DNA of 48,467 nucleotides from Moduliflexus sp964602655 (GTDB lineage Bacteria; Moduliflexota; Moduliflexia; Moduliflexales; Moduliflexaceae), in NCBI GenBank assembly GCA_964602655.1, contig CAZRSF010000048.1:1-48467 (forward strand), given 5' to 3'. The position numbers and the translations under genes are program-made. The notes under the pieces are model-generated. The model did no database searches and was not told the DNA's origin. It saw only the letters and a program-made list of their open reading frames with translations. Of the stretch, positions 1 through 7,409 are shown piece by piece. The number at the start of each line of letters is the position of its first letter. The stretch's first letter is position 1.

Positions 1-32
1 CCTAAAAATTGACGTTCCGGTGTACTATTTCA

Positions 33-1658
33 ATGACGGACATTCAATCAGACCCCGACCCGGACAGCACGGACGATTCGATCCGTTCTGAAATTCAGGA
101 GTTCTTTGATATCAGGCAACAACGGCGATGGATCTTTCCGCGCGCCGCATTGGTTGGTGTGTGCGCTGGCCTGACCGCGTTGCTGTTCCGCATTGCTCTG
201 GCTGGCGCAGATACGCTGAGAAACAGGCTGCTGTCTTGGGCGCATGGCATGCCGACATGGGGATGGATTTTCCCTGTGCTGTTTACGATGATTGGCGCGG
301 GAGTGTCGGTGGCGATGACGCGCCGTTACGCGCCAGAAGCCAGCGGAAGCGGCATTCCGCATTTAAAAGCCGTCCTGCTTCGTTTTCGTCAACTTGATTG
401 GCGGCGCGTCTTGCCGGTCAAATTTTTTGGGGGCATTCTGGCGATTGGAAGCGGCCTGGCATTAGGGCGCGAAGGACCGACTGTCCAGATGGGAGGCTCG
501 GTTGGTGATGCGATTGCGCGATGGCTCAAAACATCGCAACGAGAGCGCTTGACGCTGATTGCAGCAGGCGCGGGGGCAGGATTAGCTGCGGCGTTTAACG
601 CTCCGCTCTCTGGCCTGATATTCGTGCTTGAGGAAGTGCGCCGCGATTTTCAACCGATTGTGTTCGGCGCAGCGTTTGTCGCCGCCGCCGTCGCCGACAT
701 TATCGCGCAAATCGGCTCCGGTCAATTCCCCGTCTTTGCCGTTCCAGATTATCCCGCGCTTCCGCTGACCGCTCTGCCGATCTTTGCCGCATTAGGCGTG
801 GCGGCTGCCGTGTTTGGAATGCTCTTTAATCGCATTCTTTTAGCCTCGCTGAACATATACGCGCGAATTCCCGCTCACCTTGTCGTGCCTGCCGCTGCGA
901 TGATCGGCGGGGGCGTCGGATTGATCGGATGGTTTAGCCCGCTTGTCATCGGCAGCGGACACACATTAGCGGAGTCCGCGCTGAGAGGCGAGTTGCTGCT
1001 TGCCGCGATTCTTCTTTTTTTTGCGATCCGTTCCCTTATGACGCCGCTCTGCTATGGGACAGGCGCGCCTGGCGGCATTTTCGCGCCGCTTCTCGTGCTG
1101 GGAGCATTATTGGGATTAGGAATCGGCCAGATTGCGCATCTCCTGTTTCCAGAGGCCGCGCCAATCCCGGCAGTGTTCGCGGTCGTCGGCATGGCCGCCT
1201 ATTTCACCGCCATTGTCCGCGCTCCGCTGACAGGAATTATGCTGATTGTCGAGATGACCGGCAACTATTCGCAGATGTTGCCGTTATTGGTGAGCTGCTT
1301 CTGCGCGTATGCTGTCACCGAGCTTCTCAAAGATTTGCCAATTTACGAAGCGCTGCTGCATCGCGATCTGAAACGCCGAGGAGAAGCGCGACTTCTGAAA
1401 GAACCGATTATCATGGAATTCGTGATTCAGCCTGGCGCGCCATTCGCCGGTCGTGACGTGCGCTCGCTTGGGCTTCCATCCGGCTGCCTGCTCGTGCGAT
1501 GCGTGGATGGAAAGCGCGAATGGGTGCCGAAAGCTGATACGCGATTGGAAGCCCATACGCGCATTACCGCAGTGATTGCGCCAGAGGCTTCCAGCGCGCT
1601 TGCTCTGTTACAGCATGGCTGCCAGGCATCTATCGCGAGAGAACGGGAGCGGTTCTGA
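33..1658 (+). CDS. CLC-family chloride channel/transporter with C-terminal RCK_C (TrkA-C) domain
   Basis: An inner-membrane CLC protein of 541 aa that moves chloride, probably in exchange for protons. The hydrophobic core carries the three selectivity motifs in order: GSGIP near residue 105, GREGP near 152 with the gating glutamate at about 147, and GGIFAP near 350. After the last helix, about 100 soluble residues resemble a TrkA-C/RCK_C ligand-binding domain rather than the CBS pair of many CLCs, so the transporter may be gated by a cytoplasmic ligand (inference). The ATG at 33 is chosen because the TTG at 9 has no ribosome binding site and an in-frame stop lies at 3-5, so the gene is complete. 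The final 20 residues are basic and unusual. Confidence 0.93.
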   Translation: MTDIQSDPDPDSTDDSIRSEIQEFFDIRQQRRWIFPRAALVGVCAGLTALLFRIALAGADTLRNRLLSWAHGMPTWGWIFPVLFTMIGAGVSVAMTRRYAPEASGSGIPHLKAVLLRFRQLDWRRVLPVKFFGGILAIGSGLALGREGPTVQMGGSVGDAIARWLKTSQRERLTLIAAGAGAGLAAAFNAPLSGLIFVLEEVRRDFQPIVFGAAFVAAAVADIIAQIGSGQFPVFAVPDYPALPLTALPIFAALGVAAAVFGMLFNRILLASLNIYARIPAHLVVPAAAMIGGGVGLIGWFSPLVIGSGHTLAESALRGELLLAAILLFFAIRSLMTPLCYGTGAPGGIFAPLLVLGALLGLGIGQIAHLLFPEAAPIPAVFAVVGMAAYFTAIVRAPLTGIMLIVEMTGNYSQMLPLLVSCFCAYAVTELLKDLPIYEALLHRDLKRRGEARLLKEPIIMEFVIQPGAPFAGRDVRSLGLPSGCLLVRCVDGKREWVPKADTRLEAHTRITAVIAPEASSALALLQHGCQASIARERERF

Positions 1659-1787
1659 GACACAATAGAATTTCTATTGACAGAGAGGCGACATTTCGAA
1701 AAAGTTGTTGCAGAACATCCTGGAATCATCTGATGCGATTGAAAAATAACCAGAATACGGCATTCTTCGTTGCGATTGAACGTGAAG

Positions 1788-1840
1788 AAGGAGTCTCAAA
1801 GCGAAGCTTTGATGGCAAAAGCTGCGCTTTTGCACTCCTT
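1788..1840. repeat. Compound palindromic element, family C (AGGAGT...ACTCCT), copy 1
   Basis: Outer arms AAGGAGT/ACTCCTT enclose two smaller hairpins, CAAAGC-gaa-GCTTTG and GCAAAAGC-tgc-GCTTTTGC. The same design recurs near 3501, 26604 and 34854. It lies in the gap between clcA and the monooxygenase gene. Confidence 0.7.
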
Positions 1841-1901
1841 TTGCCGCGTCAACCGTTCTGAATAATGCTGTAACAGCGGATTGACATGGGAGGAAAAGAT
1901 T

Positions 1902-2216
1902 ATGTTCGTCGTTCATGTGCATGTGCGCGTAAAACCTGAGTGTCTTGATGAATTTATCGAAGCCACGATTGAAAACGCCAGCAACAGCTTGCAGGAGCAC
2001 GGCGTCGCGCGTTTCGACGTGACGCAGCAGCAGGACGAGCCGACGCGATTCGTGTTGGTCGAAGCGTATTATACGGCTGACGACGCGGCGAAGCATAAAG
2101 ACACCGCGCATTATAACGCCTGGAAAAACGCCGTGGCGCCGATGATGGCGGAGCCGCGCAGCAGCGTGAAATTCGACAGCGTCTTTCCGTATGACGAAGG
2201 CTGGGAAGTGCAATGA
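1902..2216 (+). CDS. Antibiotic biosynthesis monooxygenase (ABM) domain protein
   Basis: A 104-aa protein that is essentially one ABM ferredoxin-like domain. It opens with an FVVHVHVRVKP strand, then a helix beginning ECLDEFIEAT, a central ARFDV strand and a VLVEAYYT strand. Families of this size include putative quinol monooxygenases and LsrG-type autoinducer-2 processing enzymes; the substrate cannot be read from sequence. The ATG at 1902 follows a good Shine-Dalgarno (GGAGG, 1889-1893). The stop overlaps the ATG of the following alcohol dehydrogenase (ATGA, 2213-2216), so the two are translationally coupled and probably act in one pathway on a small carbonyl or quinone compound (inference). 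Confidence 0.85.
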   Translation: MFVVHVHVRVKPECLDEFIEATIENASNSLQEHGVARFDVTQQQDEPTRFVLVEAYYTADDAAKHKDTAHYNAWKNAVAPMMAEPRSSVKFDSVFPYDEGWEVQ

Positions 2217-3370
2217 TGACATTCGAATTCGCGACAGCGACTCGTATTATTTTTGGCGCCGGGACGCTCAAACAGGTCGGAACGCTCGCCGCAAGCTTCG
2301 GAACGCGGGCGCTGATCGTCACCGGTCACACGCCGGGACGGGCTGCCGCGTTATTGAAAACGCTGGATGCCGCGCATGTCGCCTACCGCGTGGCGACCGT
2401 GTCGGAAGAGCCGACCGTTGAAACCGTGCGGCACGGCGTGGACATCGCGCGAACTGCGCAGTGTGATTTTGTCATCGGTTTTGGCGGCGGCAGCGCGATA
2501 GACGCGGGCAAAGCGATTGCCGCGCTGCTGACGAACGGCGGCGACCCGCTCGATTATCTTGAAGTCATCGGCAACGGGCGCGCGATCACGCAGCCCTCCG
2601 CGCCGTATCTCGCGATTCCGACGACGGCAGGGCCAGGCACGGAAGTGACGCGCAATGCGGTGCTGAAATCCCTTGAACATCAGGTCAAAGTCAGTATGCG
2701 CAGCCCGTTGATGCTGCCGCGCATTGCGCTGATCGATCCGGAGCTGACCTACACGCTGCCGCCGTCCGTCACCGCAAGCACGGGCTTGGACGCGCTGACG
2801 CAAGTCATCGAACCGTTTGTCTCGAATGCGCCGAATCCGCTGACCGACGCGATTTGTCGCGAAGGGATGACGCGGGCGGCGCGTTCGCTGCGGCAGGCGT
2901 ATCAGCGCGGCGACGATCCGCAGGCGCGAGAGGATATGTCAATCGCGAGTTTATGCGGCGGATTGGCCTTAGCGAACGCCAAACTCGGCGCAGTGCATGG
3001 GTTCGCAGGTCCGGCGGGCGGCATGTTTCCCGCGCCGCATGGCGCGGTCTGCGCCCGGTTGCTGCCGCTCGTCATGGCCGCCAATGTGCGGGCGTTGCAG
3101 GAGCGCGCCCCGGAAGACCCGGCCTTGCGCCGGTATGATGAGGTTGCTCGCATCTTGACAGGGCGGGCGTCGGCGACATCCGGCGATGGCGTCGCCTGGA
3201 TCGCCGAGCTTTGTCAGGCGCTTGCCGTTCCGGCATTGTCAGCGTATGGCATGGCGGCGGCGGATATTCCGACGCTTGCGGAAAAAGCGGCGCAGGCCAG
3301 CAGCATGAAAGGCAACCCGATCTCCCTTACAATGAACGAAATACAAGAAATTTTACGTCAGGCGTTGTAA
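2213..3370 (+). CDS. Iron-containing (group III) alcohol dehydrogenase
   Basis: A 385-aa NAD(P)-dependent dehydrogenase of the Fe-ADH family. The N-terminal Rossmann-like half has the nucleotide motif GGGSAIDAGKA near residue 95. The C-terminal helical half carries the metal site: Asp in TGLDALTQ (about 192), His in GAVHGF (about 261) and His in PHGAV (about 275). The usual second ligand, His four residues after the Asp (DALTH), is Gln here. Some Fe-ADH and maleylacetate-reductase-like subgroups also vary at this site, so metal dependence is uncertain. It overlaps the ABM gene by 4 nt and forms a two-gene operon with it. Substrate unknown. Confidence 0.9.
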   Translation: MMTFEFATATRIIFGAGTLKQVGTLAASFGTRALIVTGHTPGRAAALLKTLDAAHVAYRVATVSEEPTVETVRHGVDIARTAQCDFVIGFGGGSAIDAGKAIAALLTNGGDPLDYLEVIGNGRAITQPSAPYLAIPTTAGPGTEVTRNAVLKSLEHQVKVSMRSPLMLPRIALIDPELTYTLPPSVTASTGLDALTQVIEPFVSNAPNPLTDAICREGMTRAARSLRQAYQRGDDPQAREDMSIASLCGGLALANAKLGAVHGFAGPAGGMFPAPHGAVCARLLPLVMAANVRALQERAPEDPALRRYDEVARILTGRASATSGDGVAWIAELCQALAVPALSAYGMAAADIPTLAEKAAQASSMKGNPISLTMNEIQEILRQAL

Positions 3371-3398
3371 GATGAAAATCATCGTGATGTAGAGACGC

Positions 3399-3460
3399 CC
3401 TCGTTCCACGCTCCCGCGTGGAATGCGGCCTTTCGGACGCTCTGCGTCCCGCCTCGGAAC
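3399..3460. repeat. Compound palindrome (TTCCACGC...GCGTGGAA type)
   Basis: Two adjacent hairpins, TTCCACGC/GCGTGGAA and GGACGC-tct-GCGTCC, enclosed by GTTCC/GGAAC. This GTTCC-CACGC-GCGTGG class of intergenic palindrome is seen dispersed in many uncultured proteobacterial and candidate-phylum genomes (from memory). It is placed just after the Fe-ADH gene. Confidence 0.6.
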
Positions 3461-3500
3461 ACACCCTGCAAGTCAGTTGGGATGCTGAAAGATAATGGAC

Positions 3501-3573
3501 AGGAGTGTCAAAGCTTGCTTTGACAACGTAGCGCCCAATATTTGGGGGCTGCAAAAGCAAGCTTTTACAGCCC
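3501..3573. repeat. Compound palindromic element, family C, copy 2
   Basis: AGGAGTGTCAAAGC-tt-GCTTTGACA (3501-3525) followed by GGGCTGCAAAAGC-aa-GCTTTTACAGCCC (3546-3573). It ends a few bases before the pyrB stop codon, so the second hairpin could also serve as a pyrB transcription end. No T-run follows it on the minus strand. Confidence 0.65.
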
Positions 3574-3576
3574 GAT

Positions 3577-4503
3577 CTAAGAATTCTTCATAAACAATGC
3601 GCCGTTCAACATACGGTGCAGCAAGGCCATTCTGACAAATACGCCGTTCTGTGCCTGCCGGAAATACGCCGCATTCGGTAAATCGTCCACTTCGGCGGCG
3701 ACTTCGCTCATCCGCACCAATGGATGCAAAATCGAGACATTGTGCTTGCCCGAACGGAGCAGCGCCGGCGTGATGCAGTAATATTCCTGACGCAGCCGCG
3801 CCAGCGTCTCCTGGTCTTTGATGCGGTGATGTTGCAGCATGACAGTGTAAATCACGTCAACTTCCCAGATGACTTCTTCCAGGCTGCGGCTTTCGACAAA
3901 GCGGACATCTCGCTCTCGCAGCAGCGCGCAGAGCGGCTTTGGCGCGCGGAGTTCGGGCGGCGAGATCAGAAAGAGCGTGATGCGATAGTGCGACAAGCCT
4001 TTGATCAGGGAGTGCATGGTGCGAGCATGTTTCAAATCTCCGACTAACGCGATATGCAAGCCGTCTATCTGTTTTTTTTCTTTATAGATGGTATAGAGAT
4101 CGAGCAGCGTTTGCGTGGGATGTTCGTCACAGCCATTTCCGCCGTTGATGATGGGGACGGCGGAATATTTTTCGGCGAGATAGACGGCGGCGTCATCGGC
4201 ATGACGGATGACCATCAGATCGCCGAACCCGCTGACGACGCGGATCGTATCTTGAAAAGATTCCCCTTTGGACACAGCCAAATCATCGAGATGCGGCACA
4301 TGCAGCGCCTGTCCGCCAAGCCGCAGGATTGCGCTTTCGAAGCTGAGGCGCGTGCGCGTGCTCGGCTCGAAGAACAGCGGAATCAGAATCTTGCGGCGGG
4401 CTGCCTCGCGGTCATAATTGCCATGCTCCATTTCCTGCGCATGTTTTAACAGGGCTTCAATCTCCTGCCGCGACAATTGATCCATGCTGAGAAGAGAATC
4501 CAT
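3577..4503 (-). CDS. pyrB: Aspartate carbamoyltransferase catalytic subunit
   Basis: A 308-aa enzyme joining carbamoyl phosphate and aspartate to give N-carbamoyl-aspartate, the committed step of pyrimidine synthesis. The carbamoyl-phosphate loop FEPSTRTRLSFE, HPTQTLLDL, GDLKHARTMHSL and the HPLVRMSEV/AYFRQAQNGVFVR region all match ATCase rather than ornithine carbamoyltransferase. Length is close to the 311 aa of the E. coli chain. The ATG at 4503 has GGAG about 10 nt upstream; a GTG at 4545 is in frame but poorly placed. No pyrI follows, so a PyrI-type regulatory chain is either absent or encoded elsewhere. Confidence 0.95.
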   Translation of the reverse strand: MDSLLSMDQLSRQEIEALLKHAQEMEHGNYDREAARRKILIPLFFEPSTRTRLSFESAILRLGGQALHVPHLDDLAVSKGESFQDTIRVVSGFGDLMVIRHADDAAVYLAEKYSAVPIINGGNGCDEHPTQTLLDLYTIYKEKKQIDGLHIALVGDLKHARTMHSLIKGLSHYRITLFLISPPELRAPKPLCALLRERDVRFVESRSLEEVIWEVDVIYTVMLQHHRIKDQETLARLRQEYYCITPALLRSGKHNVSILHPLVRMSEVAAEVDDLPNAAYFRQAQNGVFVRMALLHRMLNGALFMKNS

Positions 4504-4874
4504 TCGTTTACGACTCCGATGTTTATTGGTCTGATGTGGAAACACTGCTCGAAATTGGGGATATTTTGCCGCATATTTGCAGGAGGCGATGGGCTGTCAA
4601 GTCTTTTCTGGCAACGGATTCAGCTTTCTCCCGCACACCTCTGATTGTGACTTTCATCAATAATAATATGCAGTAAATCTTTCATCGTATTTCGAAAAAA
4701 ACTTGACACCGAAGGAATGATTCTGCAAGGTATCTTGCAGCAACGGCATTTTTTAGATCGCTTTGGAAATAGTTTCGCCGCGCCGAACCGCAGTTTCGGC
4801 GTATATCATGGTTCGATTTCAGCCCTGCCACAGTTTATAACCCTGACAGGGCTTTTCAAAAAAGGATGGCGCGC
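4504..4874. other. 371-bp divergent intergenic region between pyrB and the RpiR gene
   Basis: No coding potential seen. It must hold the promoters of both divergent genes. A TTGACA box on the plus strand (4703-4708) could be a -35 element, but no good -10 sits at 16-18 bp. The 3' part holds a palindrome (4821-4853) just upstream of the RpiR start. Confidence 0.5.
4821..4853. repeat. Palindrome family A (AGCCCTG...CAGGGCT), imperfect copy
   Basis: AGCCCTGCCA and the inverted CTGACAGGGCT flank GTTTATAAC. It is the degenerate member of a family with copies at 6459, 21337, 22809 and 41943. It lies directly before the ribosome binding site of the RpiR gene, so it would form a hairpin in the leader. 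Confidence 0.65.
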
Positions 4875-5744
4875 ATGTATCAAACGAAAACGGAATTATT
4901 ACAGGGGATTCAGGAGCGATTTCCTGATTTAGGGCGCGGACAGAAACGCGTCGCGCAATATGTGCTGGCGCATACCGAGGAAGTCGCCTTTCTGACTGCC
5001 GCGCAATTAGGCAAAAATGTCGGCGTCAGCGAGGCGACTGTCGTGCGCTTTGCCGCGTTATTGGGCTATGACGGATTTCCTGATTTTCAAACGCATATCC
5101 AGAACATGATGCGCCAGGACATTTCGACGATTACCCGCCTCGAAAAACGCGCGGAGCAGCAGGCGACGCAAGGTTCGAAATTTATTCTCCACGCCATTCT
5201 TGAAGCGGATCAAACGAATTTGACGCTCTTTGCCTCGGATACGTCCGAAAAAACCTTCACGGAAGCGGTTGACATGATTGGCAATGCGCGTGAAATTTAT
5301 ATCTGCGGTTTGCGGAGTTCGCACTCCGTCGCGCTGTTTCTCTGGTTTTCGCTGCGCTATTTTCTGCATAAAGTGCATCTCATCACGCCCGGCATCGGCG
5401 ATTTGCCGGAACAACTCCTGACCGCGAACGAACAAGATGTCTTTATCGGCGTCAGCACGAAACGCTACTCCAAAGTCACCGTGGAAATCGCGAAAGCCTT
5501 GAAAAAACATGGTGTCAAAATACTGGCAATTGCCGACAATATCATGTCGCCGTTGACGCCGTTAGCGGATGTGCAGTTCACGGTGCGCAGCGATGTCAGT
5601 TCGTTCATCGAATCTCAGGTCGTTCCCATGAGTCTGGCGAATGCGCTTGTGACCGCGATTGCGCTTCAGCATAAGGCCAAAACGGTCGAAGAATTAGCGC
5701 GTCTGGAAAATAGTTTCGACGAGTTCGAGACGTATGCGATGTGA
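4875..5744 (+). CDS. RpiR/MurR-family transcriptional regulator (HTH-SIS)
   Basis: A 289-aa cytoplasmic DNA-binding protein. Residues 1-80 form the RpiR-type helix-turn-helix (the VGVSEATVVRFAALLGYDGF stretch is diagnostic). Residues about 115-260 form a SIS sugar-phosphate-binding domain (EIYICGLRSSHSVALFLWF, then VFIGVSTKRYSKVTVEIAK). Members sense phosphosugars such as ribose-5-P, MurNAc-6-P or glucosamine-6-P and control nearby sugar genes; the ligand here is not deducible. The ATG at 4875 is preferred because AAAAGG sits 9 nt upstream, whereas an ATG at 4866 would touch it. A strong terminator follows, so the gene is monocistronic. Confidence 0.9.
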   Translation: MYQTKTELLQGIQERFPDLGRGQKRVAQYVLAHTEEVAFLTAAQLGKNVGVSEATVVRFAALLGYDGFPDFQTHIQNMMRQDISTITRLEKRAEQQATQGSKFILHAILEADQTNLTLFASDTSEKTFTEAVDMIGNAREIYICGLRSSHSVALFLWFSLRYFLHKVHLITPGIGDLPEQLLTANEQDVFIGVSTKRYSKVTVEIAKALKKHGVKILAIADNIMSPLTPLADVQFTVRSDVSSFIESQVVPMSLANALVTAIALQHKAKTVEELARLENSFDEFETYAM

Positions 5745-5756
5745 TGGGTTGTGAGA

Positions 5757-5794
5757 AGCTGTCAGACATTTCGGAAATGTCTGACAGCTTTTTT
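5757..5794 (+). terminator. Rho-independent terminator after the RpiR gene (palindrome family B)
   Basis: A perfect hairpin with arms AGCTGTCAGACATTTC/GAAATGTCTGACAGCT runs straight into TTTTTT, 12 nt after the stop. Its GTCAGACA core is shared with palindromes at 19638, 22877 and 33459. Confidence 0.85.
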
Positions 5795-5939
5795 CCCGCG
5801 AAAGAAGTTCGCCTGCCGATAAGATTCTGTTGACAAAATCCCTGCCATATTATCTTGCGATATTGAATTTCATAAAAAATTCTGGCGATATTCATGGGCG
5901 GCTTTGCTTGCGAAAAAGGCAAAAGGATGGCATGAAACT

Positions 5940-6440
5940 ATGAACGACGACTTGACGTTTCGGCAAGAGACACGCCAGACTGACGCGCAGAGCGTTCGCG
6001 AATTGACGGCGTCAACGGGATTTTTTACGGACGCGGAAATTGACGTGGCCGTCGAATTGGTTGAAGAACGCCTGCTGAAAGGCGAAAGCAGCGGGTATTA
6101 TTTTCTGTTTGCCGAATGCGAAGGGCGTGTGGTCGGGTACACCTGCTTCGGCCCGATTCCTTGCACGATTTCCAGTTACGATCTCTACTGGATTGCCGTG
6201 CATAACGCCTTCAGAGGCAAGGGCATCGGAAAAGTCCTGATGCGAAAAAGCGAAGAAACGATTGGCAGTATGGGTGGGCAGCGTGTCTATATCGAAACGT
6301 CATCTCGGCTGCAATACGATTCGACGCGCCGGTTTTACCTCGCCTGCGCGTATGAAGAGGCCGCGTTTTTTGCTGATTTTTACGCGCCGGGCGATGGCAA
6401 AGTCGTGTATCTGAAAGCGCTTGGGACTCTGTGTTCGTGA
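5940..6440 (+). CDS. GNAT-family N-acetyltransferase
   Basis: A 166-aa single-domain acyltransferase using acetyl-CoA. Motif A is clear (LYWIAVHNAFRGKGIGKVLM with the pyrophosphate-binding R-G-K-G-I-G). It is preceded by a strand beginning GRVVGYTCFGP and followed by RVYIETSS and the RFYLACAY motif B region. The acceptor (amino acid, aminoglycoside or protein) is unknown. The ATG at 5940 lies 10 nt after AAAAGG; the upstream TTG at 5904 is ignored. Confidence 0.85.
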   Translation: MNDDLTFRQETRQTDAQSVRELTASTGFFTDAEIDVAVELVEERLLKGESSGYYFLFAECEGRVVGYTCFGPIPCTISSYDLYWIAVHNAFRGKGIGKVLMRKSEETIGSMGGQRVYIETSSRLQYDSTRRFYLACAYEEAAFFADFYAPGDGKVVYLKALGTLCS

Positions 6441-6458
6441 TGCGGTGTTGATTCGAAT

Positions 6459-6491
6459 AGCCCTGTCAGGGTTTAAAACCCTGACAGGGCT
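6459..6491. repeat. Palindrome family A, near-perfect copy
   Basis: AGCCCTGTCAGGGTTT/AAACCCTGACAGGGCT with a single-base centre. It sits between the GNAT stop and the gpmA ribosome binding site, so it could terminate the first or form a leader hairpin for the second; there is no T-run. Confidence 0.8.
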
Positions 6492-6506
6492 GAAAAAGGA
6501 GACATT

Positions 6507-7256
6507 ATGATCAAATTGGTGTTGCTTCGACATGGACAAAGTCAGTGGAACAAAGAAAACCGTTTCACGGGCTGGACGGATGTAGATTTGGATGAGACGG
6601 GACGCGCGGAAGCGAAAAGCGCGGGACAGGTCTTGAAAGACGCAGGCTATACGTTTGATGTCGCGTTTACATCGGTATTAAAACGCGCAATCAGAACGCT
6701 CTGGACAGTGATGGATGAAATGGACTTGATGTGGATTCCGGTCTATCGCACCTGGCGGCTGAACGAGCGGCATTACGGCGCGCTGCAAGGCTTGAACAAG
6801 GCCGAAACCGCTGAAAAGTTCGGCGACGATCAGGTGAAAATCTGGCGACGCAGTTACGATGTGCCGCCGCCAGCATTGGAAGCGTCAGATGAACGGTATC
6901 CCGGCCATGACCGCCGCTATGCCGATTTGACCAGCGAAGAATTGCCGTTGACCGAATGCTTGAAAGACACGGTCGCGCGGTTTCTGCCGTATTATCACGA
7001 AACGATCGTGCCGCAGATCAAAGCCGGAAAACGCGTCATTATCGCGGCGCACGGCAATTCGCTGCGAGCGCTGGTGAAATATCTGGATAATATGAGCGAT
7101 GCCGATGTGATCGCGTTGAACATTCCGACCGGCGTGCCGTTGGTGTATGAATTGGACGATGATCTCAAGGTGATTCGCCATTATTATCTCGGCGATCAGG
7201 AAAAAATCGCGGCAGCGATGCAGGCGGTTGCGAATCAGGGCAAAGCGCAGAAATAA
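6507..7256 (+). CDS. gpmA: 2,3-bisphosphoglycerate-dependent phosphoglycerate mutase
   Basis: A 249-aa cytosolic glycolytic enzyme interconverting 3- and 2-phosphoglycerate. Catalytic His is in LVLLRHGQSQWN (residue 9) and the partner His in IIAAHGNSLRALVKYL. RLNERHYGALQGLNKAETA and the YPGHDRRYADL insert are typical of cofactor-dependent PGAM; length equals the family norm. The ribosome binding site AAAGGAG is 7 nt before the ATG. A palindrome overlaps its leader. Confidence 0.97.
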   Translation: MIKLVLLRHGQSQWNKENRFTGWTDVDLDETGRAEAKSAGQVLKDAGYTFDVAFTSVLKRAIRTLWTVMDEMDLMWIPVYRTWRLNERHYGALQGLNKAETAEKFGDDQVKIWRRSYDVPPPALEASDERYPGHDRRYADLTSEELPLTECLKDTVARFLPYYHETIVPQIKAGKRVIIAAHGNSLRALVKYLDNMSDADVIALNIPTGVPLVYELDDDLKVIRHYYLGDQEKIAAAMQAVANQGKAQK

Positions 7257-7267
7257 GGATTGAGATT

Positions 7268-7294
7268 GTAGGGCGAACTCCAGTTTCGCCCTAC
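7268..7294. repeat. GTAGGGCGAA inverted repeat
   Basis: 10-bp perfect arms GTAGGGCGAA/TTCGCCCTAC with a 7-nt loop, 12 nt after the gpmA stop. It may act as a transcription end. Related in style to the palindrome at 8801. Confidence 0.6.
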
Positions 7295-7409
7295 GACGCT
7301 TCTGCTTGCTGACATTTCAGTCTCTGAACATCTGACGTATTACAGGGGGGATCATCCTGCGATGCTTGCTTTATCAGCGCGCATCGGCGGTGATGAATGA
7401 GCGGACGGC

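Noticed and set aside
1674..2222. 182-codon minus-strand open frame opposite the ABM gene
   Set aside because: Antisense to a convincing gene with a strong ribosome binding site; residue composition (many His, Arg, Phe) is typical of a shadow frame.
4703..4736. TTGACA...TATCTT as promoter of the RpiR gene
   Set aside because: The spacing is 22 bp, too long for a sigma-70 promoter; only the -35-like box is notable.
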